This document shows positions 1 through 14,300 of a stretch of DNA of 64,000 nt, piece after piece; within the stretch, counting starts at the first letter, position 1; the number at the start of each line of letters is the position of its first letter. The notes below the pieces were generated by a model. The model searched no databases. It worked only from the letters and a program-made list of their open reading frames with translations, and was not told the origin of the DNA. The translations under genes were made by a program, and so were the position numbers. The stretch covers positions 27,859,475-27,923,474 of the forward strand of contig NC_054547.1 in assembly GCF_017654505.1 (NCBI RefSeq). The letters are read 5' to 3'. This DNA comes from Polyodon spathula. Its lineage: Eukaryota; Chordata; Actinopteri; Acipenseriformes; Polyodontidae.

Positions 1-862
1 TTGTTTACATCCCTGTTAGTGAGCATTTCTCCTTTGCCAAGATAATCCAACGATCTGACAGGTGTGGCATATCAAGAAGCTGATTAAACAGCATGATCAT
101 TACACAGGTGCACCTTGTGCTGGGGATAATAAAAGGCCACTCTTAAATGTGCAGTTTTGTCACACAACACAATGCCACAGATGTCTCAAGTTTTGAGGGA
201 GTGTGCAATTGGCATGCTGACTGCAGGAATGTCCACCAGAGCTGTTGCCAGAGAATTAAATGTTCATTTCTCTACCATAAGCCGCCTCCAACGTCGTTTT
301 AGAGAATTTGGCAGTATGTCCAACCGGTCTCACAACCACAGACCACGTGTAACCATGCTAGCCCAGGACCTCCACATTCGGCTTCTTCACCTGTGGGAGT
401 GTCTGAGACTAGCCACCCGGACAGCTAATGAAACTGTGGGTTTTCACATCCGAAGCATTTCTGCGCAAACTGTCAGAAACAGTCTCAGGAAGCTCATCTG
501 CGTGCTTGTTGTTCTCACCAGGGTCTTGCCCTGACTGCAGTTCGACGTTGTAGCCAACTTCAGTGGGCAAATGCTCACCTTCGATGGCCACTGGCACGCT
601 GGAGAAGTGTGCTGTTTACGCATGAATCCTGGTTTCAACTGTACCGGGCAGATGGCAGACAGCGTGTATGACGTTGTGTGGGCAAGCAGTTTGCTGATGT
701 CAACGTTGTGAACAGAGTGCCTCATGGTGGCGGTGGGGTTATGGTATGGGCAAGCGTAAGCTGTGGACAACGAACACAATTGCATTTTATCGATGGCAAT
801 TTGAATGCACAGAGATGCCTTGATGAGATCCTGAGGCCCATTGTTGTGCCATTCATCATTTT
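1..862 (+). mobile_element. Tc1-like DNA transposon, 3'-truncated relic
   Basis: The sequence matches a common fish Tc1-like family from its 5' untranslated part through the middle of the transposase. It breaks off after the residues DEILRPIVVPFI, so the second catalytic Asp, the catalytic Glu and the 3' inverted repeat are missing. The 5' inverted repeat would lie before the window. The broken reading frame is annotated separately. Confidence 0.9.
172..862 (+). pseudogene. Tc1-like transposase pseudogene (truncated)
   Basis: Tc1 transposases bind the terminal repeats through paired-type helix-turn-helix domains and cut and paste with a DD34E catalytic domain. The start at 172 gives MPQMSQVLRECAIGMLTAG, which opens the first HTH. 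The frame runs to about 487, where one base appears to be missing, and protein similarity continues in another frame from there (LTAVRRC...QWANAHLRWPL). A TGA interrupts at 669-671. The first catalytic Asp of the FTDES motif is replaced by His (FTHESWF, codon 621-623). The GGGGVMVWA motif survives. After about 862 the similarity ends. The copy is clearly dead. Confidence 0.9.
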
Positions 863-1259
863 GCATGTTTTGAAAACGGTGACATTTATAAAGTAAGTCA
901 CCCGCACACAATGTATTAACTTGGAGACTGGTTTGTTTACATCATCCAGATGTAGCTGTGGGGGGAGGGGGGCTTGTCCTTCTGAGAGTCAAATGATCAT
1001 TCTCATTACCACTTGTCACAGAGACGGCCGGAGTGGGTGACGACAGACCAGAAACAGGAACTGACTCTGAACACAGGCTTTGAAATGGTGAAGGCACTGC
1101 TGCGCAGTTTAATAATGAAACGGGCAGAAAATAAAAGGTTTGTAAAAATACAACAGGACACGGCACATGAGGCCAAAATAAATAGACAAACAAAACGAAT
1201 ACACTGACAAAACACAGAATGGACAAACGCTACACAAACAATTGAGATTGCTAATTACG

Positions 1260-1333
<74 letters not shown>

Positions 1334-4179
1334 TCCCGTTCTCCACTCCCGAACACACGGGCACTTTGTCACACCACTACATAAGTAGGAGTTTGTAAAA
1401 GGCGTTTTCAATCATATCTCAGGAAGCATAATGGAAACTAAAAAAATGTGGATAGCTTTCTTTTTTTCCAGGTGGTGTTATATTGATAAGCTTTTATAGG
1501 AAACCCAAAGGGGAACTGATGTTTGCTATGTCTTCCTAAATACGTAAAGATTGAGAACGTGTTATGGTTGCATTTAGTGGCAGCCATGCCAAGTTGCTCA
1601 CAGTGATATTGCAGGTAGAATAATCTTGTTTGTCCCACCACTAATTGCAGATTACAGTGTAAAATATAAACCTATAAAACTGGCTACAAGGACTAGCTCC
1701 TGATAAACTACCCAGAAGGTTAAATGATGGAATTAAATTAAACATAATAAAGATTCCAATACTATATTTTTTGTGCTCAAATTGAAAATGATTATGGGAC
1801 ACTGCAAGTTTTTTAACGTTTCCGAAGTTTGTGTGTGTCTAGGAATGACATGACACTGTGAGCTGGCACTGTATTGTCTCTGTCCCTTACTCCACCGCAA
1901 CATGTGGTGAGCAGAGCAGGGGTCACTCGCCACAGACTGAGGCCTGCAGCTGTAAAGACGACTGACAGCTGTGACACTGTCAACTTGGGTTATTTTATGC
2001 AGGATGTGGAGATGTCACAGTGTATTAACAGACAAGCAAAAAGTCCAAGATTTGCGAGGAAATCCTTTGTGGCTAGAATCCAATAATATGTTAATTTTAG
2101 GAAGTTTTTTTTTTTTGACGCAAGCTTTCGTGGTTCCTGTTTGCTGTGCTTGTAAACGAACGTTTTCTGTCTGCAGTAGATTTCATAACACTTACTAAAC
2201 AACAGAGTGAAATTTCAATCTCTGGGGCAAACTACAATCTTACGTAATCCAATCCCTGAGAAGATATACAAGTGGCACTATGTGAATTCAGTTCAGTGGT
2301 TATTTCTTTACTGCAGATAAACCCAATATTCTACATCTAGGGTGGCCCTTTTGTTAGGGGTAATGATAGAAACCTCTATACAGCAGCTCATGTACATTAT
2401 CACTGTAGTCAGGGAATGTATGTTTCTAACAGATTCCTACAGATATTTTGGCACTTGCTCTGGATCTAAACTTTCCCAGGCGGCTCTATACTGTGGTTCT
2501 TGGTATTCACACTAATTTGTACTCTGTAATTTGCAGCTTGACACAACTGTATCATCCTAGTATTCCCAAAAGCACTAGGTATGAGGAAATGAGGTAAACA
2601 TGTTCAGATTGCTAGATTTGGGTCTATGGTAATGGTTGTGTTTTATGTAATTTTATTTTATTCCCATTCATTTCTATTTTTTTCTCTTTTAAAAACTAAG
2701 CATGCATCTTTAAGATTCAATTTGTTTTTGGAAAATGTAACTAGGTACTATAATTGCTGTTGTAGCAAAAACCTGTATTTTCTGCATGGGGAACATATTT
2801 TAAAAGGCTTTGCTGTGGAAACGCTCAAAGTGTTATGTAAAAATATATCGCCCAAGGGACTGTATATTCGTGTCTGCTTGTGTAAGGTGCCTCTCATTAC
2901 TGGCTGGCTTGTTTATTATACTTCCTGTATAATGGTTTTTATTAAACAAACAAGCAAAACTGTTTGCATGAAATGCACACTAACTTCTGGAATTTAACCT
3001 AAAACTATAAACTATAAAACTATAAACACAGCCTACAATAAGAGTTACATATTAAGTTTGAGAATACCAAAAGTAAATTTTATTTGCCTTTTGACATTTA
3101 CCTGTTTTACAGTGTATATTTAAAGGCTTAAACCAGCATTAGAAATTCGTTTATTCAGGCTGATATTTAATCATTCCAGCAATTATTGCGCTTTTTAAGT
3201 TTTATTTATTTATTTTTTTTTGTTAAACATCAATCTTGTTTTTAAGACCATTCACTTACTGACTACTGATTCATCTTGCTCTGCTGAATGGCAGCTTGCA
3301 GGGACCACCTACTGTGGAAGAGATTTGCGGACAGTCATGCATCACTCAGCATTAACATTTCCACGATGCCGCAGTATCTCATTCCTTCGACTCTTTAAAT
3401 TGGTTGGAAATCTTGTTTGATTGGTCAAGCCAAGAAACAAACACACACACAAACACAAACGCGTAGTCCATAATTTACCAACACAGAGTATTTATTTTGG
3501 TTATGCAGGTGATGCGGTACACTAGACAATCATGTGTGGTTTTCTGTTAAATGGCTGTCCAACACCAATTCAATTGTGCTACCAAACCAAGTAAAATGTT
3601 TCCTTTGCTTTTAGCAGGTTTAAAACCACTACTTTTAGAGGGACTTGACGTTTATATGTCCTGCAGTTTGCCTCCAACTTACAAAGCGCATTCAGATGCT
3701 TACTTTCCATTGGTGCAAAATTGGCCCACTTTTATTTAGGCAGTGTTTTCGAAGGTAATATAAACGGCTAAGTTTCACACACCAAACAGTTCACCATGTC
3801 TGCTTGTATTCTAAAGTGTCAATGAGGGGGCACTGGTCTGCCTACGAAAGGATTTGGGAGGTAGAGGAGAATGTGGTGAGTCGACCTGCTGAATTAGAGA
3901 GGACACATTGTTTTGGACATGGGGCTGGTTTTCTCAGAATGGCACGGTCAAATTTTGAAGGGGTCATTTCTTCAAAGCAAAATCCCCTGTTTGTTAGTCT
4001 CAGAAATTAAGGGGCATTAGGGGCATGTGATATTTAGTGACGACAAGTGAAATGTGCTGAATGCCATGCATTGTTAAAATAACTTGGCAGCTGAGGTCGA
4101 AGAGAAAAAACATCCTGGTTTTTAAATTGAAGTTGCAAATCATGCCTGCTGGAACTTCTTTGTATGGCTGATGTAGCTG
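863..4179 (+). other. Unassigned intron sequence
   Basis: Apart from the CT microsatellite I recognise no gene. The part around 1010-1230, which is rich in A and has repeated acaaac/aaataaa words, looks like repeat-derived sequence but I cannot name the family. The remainder is AT-rich, with short T and A runs and no long ORF. Confidence 0.6.
1262..1329 (+). repeat. (CT)n microsatellite
   Basis: About 68 bases of uninterrupted CT dinucleotide, continuing into a short imperfect pyrimidine stretch. The complementary strand reads as an artefactual Arg-Glu repeat ORF. Confidence 0.97.
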
Positions 4180-5100
4180 TAGAGCAACAACTATAATTTT
4201 ACATTTAGGTGGTTATGCTAGCGGAGTGTATCGCTGTTTTTTTTAATTTTCCATTTGTGCACCATGGTTTGTGCAGATGTGGTTTAGGGTTCTCCGTAAG
4301 CTTCGCTGAAGATTGAAGCCAGGGATCTTCTGCGTCAGGTCTTTCACGAGGTGTTTGTTTGTGACTTCTTGTGAACTCCATTTGACATCCAAGCATCATC
4401 AGGATTGAAGTGGCATTGTCGAAGGTTAAGCATGTGGGTCCAAAAGGGCTTGAGTGACTTCAAGCAGTGGTGAGAGATGTTGTTGATGCTGGTGGATTTC
4501 CTGGGCTTTCCAGAGGGTTGTGGCATTGCGGCGAATGGATGGAGGAGCGATGTGTGACCAACACAGACAGCCAGTGTGTTGGAGTCGACTTGAGGGTTCC
4601 AGTGAAGCACCATATTGCACTGTTCAGTTGGACATTAGCAAGTTGAGTGTGGCTACTTCGGGTTCATACCGGTGTGCAGTACGTACACAAGGACCATCGC
4701 TGATGTCCATAGCACTGATGCTGATGCTCCCCAGCTTGTGCTTGTCAGTTTCTGGACCAGGTTGACCTTAGTCTTTGTCTTGGTGGCTACCTTCTTCAGG
4801 TGGTTGTGGTAGGTTAGCAGGCAGTCCAGCTTCACTCAGAGACAGGTCGGAATGTGGTCATGCGTTGCCAGGGCAAGGTCAAGGAAATGGTGCAAGCTGA
4901 CTTTGTCGCCCAGGTGGACACGTAGGAGTTTATTGCTCAGCATCATTCATAGCAGGCGTAGTGTTTTGAGGCCGGGAATAATCTTTCCAAGCTTCATCAT
5001 CAAGCCTTTAATCCAGACCGTGTCATAGACTGATGACAGATCTACAAAGGCTGTGTTGGTCTTGGATTTCTGCTGGAACTGATAACATGGAACTGCATTC
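4180..5100 (-). pseudogene. Decayed non-LTR retrotransposon reverse-transcriptase fragment
   Basis: On the minus strand the translation, pieced over several frames, reads AFVDLSSVYDTVW (reverse-transcriptase motif A with its Asp), then a block with YHNHLKKVATKTKTKVNLVQKL followed by TSWGASASVLWTSAM, then AMPQPSGKPRK. The order and wording match the thumb and C-terminal part of jockey/RTE-type LINE reverse transcriptases common in fishes. The palm segment with the YADD motif is deleted or unrecognisable, and there are several stops and frameshifts. I am confident of the class, not of the clade. Confidence 0.75.
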
Positions 5101-7111
5101 AGCACAAGTTGTATCTGTATTCCTCCCTGTTAAGACATTAGCTATAAGTAGTCATTTTTACGAAGCAATTTCACCTCAAGGGAATATTTTATATTTCTGA
5201 ATAGAGCTCTACCCAGTCAGTACCGGTTACTTTCCCATTTGATATGATTTCCTGCCAAGAATGTAATCCGTCAAATTGGCAGCTGTGAGAACACTTTTTG
5301 TAGTTGCACTTAGCTTCAACCAGAAGAACCAATGTTATTACCAATGTAAAAAGTGTTTTGAGCTACAGTGCCGGTGTCTTACCTACTGTAATACATATTT
5401 ATATTGAAATGTCTTAGCATACATTTGTGAGGGCATATTGGGAATCTCTTGCACAATGATGGCATTTTGCATTTTCTTACACTATAATCTGCCTTTTCAC
5501 AGTACTGATGTACACCGCCCCATATCTCTTTTGTAAATATAGAGTAAAGGTCTGATTACACTGGGCAGGAAAGGGGAAAGCGGTAAACAGTGCAGGAAAA
5601 AAAAAATAGAATCTATTGTTTTTGAGTGTGGAACAGAAAAGTGGCACGTGGCAAAAAAACACGTGGGATAGAAACCAAAGCAATTTTATGATAATAATGC
5701 ATGACAAATTTCCATCTAGACCAATCAACTGAAGTTTTTGTGACGTTATCTGCACTATGTACAGTGAGAGATGGTGAACGAAAGACTGGTTTTCAGGGTG
5801 CAAAAATGCTCTCAACTGTATGATACGCCTAGGATATGCTAATGAAGCAAGACACCTGGGACACTAAAGCGGACAAACTAGGTATGTCAAGTAAAAAGAT
5901 TTGTATTTGAAGAGCAACAGAAAACATACACTATATATTGTACTGTATGCCATAGACCTCCAAGCAAAACACTTCAAAGTTGACGAAAAGGTCTCAGTAA
6001 TGACAAGCTTCTTGTAATGTTTCATGGAGGGTTTGTGTACAGGTTTTTAAATTATGTTGTCATAAAACGCCATGCCAGGTAAACAATCCAGTCATGCAGT
6101 GCACACTGTCTTATATGGTGCGGAATACATTGTTTGTTTCAGACAGGAAAAAGAAAAAAAAGCATATTAAAAAAAAAAAAACTATATTTGTATTTATATA
6201 TAAATAGCATTTATTAATATAAATATAATGTTCACTAGAGAATGCTACACAGGTGAAATGCTGTCTATTTTTTTTTTAAATAGACACATACACAAATCTA
6301 TTAAACCTTTTATTTCTTGACATCCTTCATAAAAAAAAATAAATAAAATTCTCAACATTAACATGTGATAATACATTTATATATAGGCTACCACGAGGTT
6401 TCCCGCCACCAGAGGTAATCAGACCCTTAAGAGTCTTTACAAGAAGCTGTTTTTGCTCATGAAAGCGTGTACTAGATAGCTCAAAGCTGGCTGGCCTGGT
6501 TGTAATTGACCACTTACGCTCTCACTGCTGTTAGGATCTCTATGCATTGTTGAGCAGCTTCTTTCCTTTCTTGTTCACTGCCTTACCAAATGAACAGTGC
6601 TTACTGTAGTTAATTTCAGATTACACAGTTGTTGTGTGAGGCTGGTTTACAGTTAACATACCCCCAAGTTGTGATGTCAAGAATGTTGACTTTAGGGCCT
6701 TGATAGCTCGAGCCTACAGAAAGTGTTTTGTAGTGCTTCAGCAGATTTGCTTCAATTTCTTTCACTTTCCATTGTATGGGGTGCTATTTATTTATTTATT
6801 TATTTTATTATTTATTTAAGTATCCTCCCCACCAGTGATGAAATCCCCAGTGAAGGGGATATAGTGGAGGCGGTCATAGTACTGTACACGCATGTCACAC
6901 TGCATGTCACACTGGAGAACCTATTGTCCATTTGTCAGGAAACTAGATATTAACACTATTTAGGTAAGTGTCTGTATGTCTGTTCATCCATCCATCTGCA
7001 TATCACATTTACTTGGCATTAACTTTTTCATCGTACTGATTCTGTCGCTCTAATTTAGAATTTAGGGTGGGGGGGTGTATGCTACTGGCATATTTGTTTA
7101 TTTATTTACTT
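5101..7111 (+). other. Unassigned AT-rich intron sequence
   Basis: No gene or clear mobile element is recognised. There are A-rich runs near 6160-6185 and 6240-6360, and a (TTTA)n stretch near 6788-6820. Confidence 0.6.
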
Positions 7112-7285
7112 ATGAGTCATTCCATACCAACTCAACCAGAGCTGTTGCCCGACCGACTCAGATTTTGCTACAAAAATTCACCTGGGGGTTTTCGGGCCCC
7201 ACTGAGTTCAGAAATGCAAATCATTTTTTTATTTTTTTTTCTCCTTTGAGCTTTGACCTGGCAAAGGTCAACCTAAAGTGAAAAA

Positions 7286-7743
7286 GTGACCCCGACCAGA
7301 AAAATCACCCTGGGCTCAACTTAGATGCTCCCATCATGTGCAGCACCTCGTTCAACTCGTAATGAATAAGGCTTTCGAGAAAATGCCAGGAGCACCTAAC
7401 TCACTTTTGGCAAGTTGCTATGTCGTCGACGATGTCTTTGGTGTGTAGTTGTTTCAAAGTCATTAGGTAGTTTAATTTTAATAACGTCAAGGGAAAGAGT
7501 GGTGCCTAAGATTCTTACAGCAATACTAACATTTTAGGACCTGCACCCCCTACAGGGTAAAGGGTAGGGCTGAATTTCGAATAACTCATCACTTACGCCT
7601 TGTCTGGCCACTTGCCAGAAGTGAGTTAGATGCTCCTGGTATCTGTTTTTCGAAAGCCCTATTCATTACGAGTCAAACAAGGTGCTGCATGTGATGGGAG
7701 TGTCTAAGTTGAGCCCAGGGTGATTTTTTCTGGTCAGGGTCAT
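7286..7743 (+). mobile_element. Foldback element with long inverted arms
   Basis: The left arm (7286-7420) is matched as reverse complement by the right arm (7610-7743), with about 190 bases between them. Matching landmarks are CACCCTGGGCTCAACTTAGA and GCAGCACC in the left arm, with their complements GAGCCCAGGGTGA and GGTGCTGC in the right. Arm identity is high but not perfect, so this is an old insertion or MITE rather than a recent assembly duplication. The sequence just before it (from about 7112) begins gagtcattccata, a terminal-like word also found complemented near 38760. No coding capacity is seen. Confidence 0.8.
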
Positions 7744-7795
7744 ATCGGAGGGAAAGAGAAATAAGAGTCCAATCTAGCTAATAGCCTCTTAGAGT

Positions 7796-8213
7796 AAGCT
7801 GGGTTATGAAAAATATAGTGTTACACATCCCCACGTGTTGCTACAACTGTTTAAATAACATACCAGTATTATTTGTTTTCATTGATAGTTTCAAAACTGT
7901 TTTCAAAATGGCTGCTCTAGTGATAGTGAGTGATTTTTAAGAAATAAATAAATAAATAAATAAATAAATAAATGTGCTCTGGCTTTTGTGTTCTATGCCA
8001 CATCATGCTGTGTTACCTGTAGGACAATGTGGGCAATAATCCTTACACTCTCGGTGCACTAGAGCAGTGATTTTGAAAACCGCTTTGAAACAGACTAAAG
8101 TGTAAAAAGTTGTCAGAATGCTAACAATGAAAAGAAAAATTACAGGTTCATTGTTTAAACAGTTGTAGGAACACATGGGGACGTGTAACGCTATATTTTT
8201 CAGAACCCCGCTA
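7796..8213 (+). mobile_element. Palindromic MITE, copy 1
   Basis: The element has inverted ends of about 60 bp. The left end reads GAAAAATATAGTGTTACAC then CCCCACGTGTTGC, and the right end is its complement (GTGTAACGCTATATTTTTC). The centre contains TTTTCAAAATGGC and GACAATGTGGGCAATAAT, both shared with a second copy at 18947-19387. An (AAAT)n stretch (7942-7972) has grown inside. It has no coding capacity, so it is a non-autonomous DNA transposon of a family I cannot name. Confidence 0.85.
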
Positions 8214-8435
8214 CTGATGAGCAGTCAGGTGTGATTTAGGTTTTCCACGTTCATGAAGCCTTCAATTATAATTACAGATGGCTGAAAACTATTTGAAATA
8301 TTATTTTTTTTAAAGGGAAGTTCAAATATCTGTATTTGGTGAGGCCTGCTCATTTACAATAGCACTTGTGAAAGGTGGCATGCAATGGTACTGGCTATGG
8401 TGAGGCACCATGGGGGTTTCCCCCTTATACAGAAC

Positions 8436-8443
8436 ATATATAT

Positions 8444-8514
<71 letters not shown>

Positions 8515-8530
8515 TATATAATAATATAAT
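8436..8530 (+). repeat. (TA)n microsatellite
   Basis: Nearly pure TA dinucleotide with a few phase slips. It lies about 55 bases before the left inverted repeat of a Tc1-like element. Confidence 0.97.
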
Positions 8531-8583
8531 CGATCTACGGTATCCCATATAATATTCGAGCTAGGTGCCCTATGTATATTATA

Positions 8584-9602
8584 GCAGTCAAAAGTTTACG
8601 TACCCCAATGTAAACAAGAAATAGATTTTTTTGCAAAACTCCAAAAATGGTAATTCATTCCCTTTTAATGTTATATGATACTGCAGAACCTAATTCTAGA
8701 AAAGTCTAGTCTATTGGATTGTAGGTGAACATTCTTTTAGAGTATAAAAGGGTTAGGCATAGGATGATTGCTGTCATTACCAATAAGTCAATATGGAACA
8801 AAGTAAAGAGCTATCTGAAGACCTTAGACAGAATTTTTTATTGCCATTAAAGCTGGAGAAGGATACAAGCATTTGAGTATCCCAATTTCAACTATTGTTT
8901 CGGTTATCAAGAAGTACAAGACTCATGCCGCTGTCACAACACTCCCTCGGTCTGGAAGAAAGAAGGTTCTTTCACCAAGAACAAGTAGAAGAATTGTGAG
9001 GAAGGTTAATAACAATCCAAGATTGACTGCCAGAGATATTCAAAGTGAATTGTCTGCAACTGGGACTGGGGTTTCCATTTCAACCACAGGTCGAGTATTG
9101 CATCGTGAAGGTCTCAATGGTCGCAGGCCAAAGGAAAAGCCACTTTTAGGAAAATATCACAAGGATAATCGCTTAAAGTTTGCAAAACAGCATTTGAATG
9201 ATGGATATGAGTTCTGGTCAAAGGTTCTGTGGAGTTATCATACCATACCAAAAGATACTGGCCAATCATCTGAAACCCTCCGCCACAAAACTTGGTTTAA
9301 AGCGCAACTAGACGTTCCAACACAACAATGATCCAAAGCACACATACAAAATGTACTTCAGAATGGTTAAAGAAGAATAAAATCAAGGGTCTGGAATGGC
9401 CCAGTCAAAGTCCCGATCTAAATCTGATTGAGAGCCTTTGGTATGAGTTGAAGAAGGCTGTGCACATGAGAAGTCCCAGGAATTTGAATGAACTGGAAGA
9501 ATGGTCAAAAATCACTAAAGAATCATGCCAAAAGCTCTTTGACAGATATCCTAATTCCCAGAAATTATACATTTCCATTAAGGCATGTAAACTTTTGACT
9601 GC
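8584..9602 (+). mobile_element. Tc1-like transposon, internally deleted, both inverted repeats kept
   Basis: The left end gcagtcaaaagtttac (8584-8599) is matched exactly, as reverse complement, by gtaaacttttgactgc (9587-9602). The span of about 1.0 kb is shorter than the usual 1.2-1.6 kb for Tc1, consistent with the loss of the middle of the transposase. It is a different subfamily from the Tc1 relic at the window start. Confidence 0.92.
8793..9600 (+). pseudogene. Tc1-like transposase pseudogene (central deletion)
   Basis: A likely ancestral start at 8793 gives MEQSKELSEDLRQ, then a frameshift near 8830. The main surviving segment (8873-9240) encodes the second HTH, an AT-hook-like LPRSGRKK and the linker to VLWS. 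The catalytic core with the first Asp is missing: VLWS runs straight into unrelated residues. Similarity resumes with [12 protein letters not shown] (second Asp at 9330-9332) and, after another shift, [20 protein letters not shown] (catalytic Glu at 9430-9432). It cannot encode an active enzyme. Its inverted repeats would remain usable by a transposase supplied in trans (inference). Confidence 0.88.
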
Positions 9603-9605
9603 AAC

Positions 9606-11054
<1,449 letters not shown>

Positions 11055-11369
11055 TAATGTTTGCCTAGTCCTGCATGGGTCTGGGAAGGGTTCTAATGAA
11101 AGAAAGAGGCTTCATAAAAACTGTTTTGGGCCTATGGTTGGTGTTCATGTTAATTCTGTTATAAAAACGTAATTTTTTACCAAACATTGGCCATATGGCT
11201 TTGGTACCTTTTTGTTATATTTCTGTAGGCCTGTCTCGCTTCTCAAACCAGTCTGGTGTAGATAATATCTAACCGGGTTTATTACCCACTGATATTACCA
11301 CTCAGCAGATTCAGAGGTGTATGTTCTAGTAATTTGATACACTCCTTGTCAACTCCATTAAACCACATG

Positions 11370-14300
11370 CTCCTGAAAATACTATTTTACGTCTGGCTGT
11401 ATTTAATGTTAGATCTCTGTCAAATAAAGTGCCTCTGATCAGTGAATTTATCACGGATTATAACCTTGATATTTTATCTTTAATTGAAACTTGGCACGGA
11501 GTTGATGACAGTGTTTCTTTGATCAAGGCTTCTCCCCTAAATTACTCTTTGTCAGAGTTCTCGTCTTACTAGCTGTAGGTGGACTTGCCACTTTCTTCCG
11601 CACTGAACTTAGTCAAACAAGAAATCTTGAAGGGATATTCATCCTTTTGAATTACTAATGCTAATTACTGACTACAAATTAACTGTTCTTATTGTAATTG
11701 TATATCGTCCACCCAAGTCTAATTTACTTTTTTGACTGTATTTGGTGATATATTTTTTTTGTCTATACTGTCTGTTAAGTATGATAGGGTTCTTTTATTG
11801 GATGACTTCTGATTCTAATGGTTCAAATTTTTTGAAGCTATTGGATTCTCTAAATTATGTAAAGCATGTTAGCGGTCCTACTCATAATTGTTTAGTCTAG
11901 TGATTTCTCATGGTTTGGATGTTCAAAATATAGTAACTTCTGACCTTTCTGTTTCTGATCATCTTGCAATTCATTTTGAGATTAAACTACCCTTAACTGT
12001 AAAGAGCCAGGCTTGTATAATTAAAACTCGGGTAGTTAGCTCATTAACAGCTGCACAGTTTTGAGAGGCTTTTAATTTATTACCAGCTGCTCAGGCTGTA
12101 TCATTAAATGAGTTAGTTGACAGCTGTAACACCTCCATGACTAACATTTTTGATACTATAGTTCTAGTTAAAACATGGAGGGTGTTTTCCAAAAGAAGCA
12201 CTCCATAGTTTAATGATTCTACTCAGAAACTGAAATGTGATGGTCATAAATTGGAATGCAGATGGAAGAATTCCAAACTGCATGTTCATTATCTTGCATG
12301 GAAAAGCTACCAAGTTAAATATAAGAAGGCTTTGTAACAGGCTAGATCTTTTATACTATTCTAACATGATTTGAGTAAAATGAAAATAATCCCAGATTTA
12401 CTTCTACCTCCTAATATTGGTTCAATTTTTAGTGGCACTGAGTTTTTATAATTCTTTCAAAATAAAATTCTTGACATTAGAAACTCCTTACAGACTCCTT
12501 CTATTATGGACCTTTCTGCCTACTTTGAATTAACTAGACCTGATAAAGTTATTATGGAGGCTTTTTCGTTGGTTACTTTGCAAGAGCTGTCCGCGTTAGT
12601 TAGGCATATGAGACCAACCACTTGTGCCCTTGATCCTATTTCTAATAAACTATTAAAAGATGTATTTAGTGTTGCTAATACAAGCATTTTAACAATTAAA
12701 TTAATTGCTTTCATCTGGTATAGTTCCCTCTGCACTTAAGGTTGCAGTAGTTAATATACAGTTTGGATCCTACAGTTATTAACAACTATATGCCAATTTC
12801 CAATCTTCCATTTTTAGTTTTGGAGAAAGTTGTTCCCAATCAGTTACTCAAATTTTTAGCTTGTAATGCTTTGAGACATTAGTCTGGATTTTGATCTGCA
12901 CATAGCACTGAGACAGCTCTTGTTAGGGTAGTAAATGATCTTTTGACAATCTGTGACTCTGGCTTTCCCTCAGTTATAATTCTTGATCTTAGCGTTGCCT
13001 TTGATACCGTGGACCATTCCATTCTCTTAAATCGGTTTGGGAGTTTAGTGAGTTTGGCAGGCAGTGTCCATTCTTTGTTTAGATCTTATCATTCCGATAG
13101 GATTCAGACTTCATCTCCCCGAGAGAAACGTACTGATTTGTCAGAAGTTGTCTGTGGTGTTCCTCAGGGTTCTATTTTAGGTCCCCTGTTTTCATTATAT
13201 ATGTTGCCATGAGGTGATATTATCTGCAGGCATGGACTGAATTTCCATTATTATGCTGATGATACTCAGCTGTACTTGCCTTTTCAATCCAGACAACTCC
13301 TCTACTGGGGCGCTATTAGCTGCTTGCTTTGCAGACAAAGTGTTGGATGTCACAGAATTTTCTGATGTTGAATTCTGATAAAACAGAGGTCATGCCTGTG
13401 GGTTCACAGCACCAATTAAATGTTGATTTTATTTAAAATAGATCTTAGCAGCCTTTCCTCAGAACTAAAACTTGAAGCAAGAATTTGGGAATCATTTTTT
13501 ATCCTGTTCTGTCATTTGAATCCCATATTAGGAAAATTACTAATGCATCTTTTTATCATTTCAGAAATAGAGCTAAACTCTATTATTTCTGTATCTGATG
13601 CTGAGAGGCTAATGCATGCCTTTGTTTCATTGAGAATTGACTATTCTAGTGCACTTTTTTTCTGGGATTCCAAAGTATATGGTGTCTTGCTTGTAGCTTA
13701 TTCAGAATGCTGCTGCAAGAATTCGGATTAAAACCAGAAAAGGTGAACATATTACTCCTGTCTTGGCCTCCTTACACTGGCTTCCTGTGCAGTTTCGAAT
13801 TAATTTTATTTTTAACTTATAAAGCCCTTAACAGTCCATTTATTCCCCACTTGTCGGGGCCAATTTATTTTCACACAGGCTGTTTATTTTACACACGCTG
13901 TTTATTTTATTTTTTCACAGCAAAACAGGTTTAAAAAGCATTGAATAGCAAAAGGACTCAGTACTGTATCTCCAGCCAAGCCCCACCCCTTGTTTGCTGT
14001 ATTTTTCACATCTCTTTATAGACGTACATACTGATAAATCCTCTCCTGATCACTTGTTTTATAACACTATGTAACACAATTTTTGTTCATGGGTAGTAAG
14101 TGTTATTTCCTAATTGCTTATGCCTCAAAAGTATAGAAAATGGCTATTATTCCCCACAGACTTTTGCTTTTGTGGCCAGGACAGTGATATTTCAAAATAT
14201 CACTCTTTCCAATGGGAAAACGGGCAAATGTGTGCCCTTTTGTTCACATAAAGTCAGAAAAAAACAACATATGAATCCAAATTAACATATATTTATACTA

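Noticed and set aside
933..945. ttgtttacatc at 933 matching the window start, as a possible second Tc1 end
   Set aside because: The match is only about 11 bases and does not continue; likely chance.
1109..1411. Arg-Glu repeat ORF on the minus strand
   Set aside because: It is the (CT)n microsatellite read as codons.
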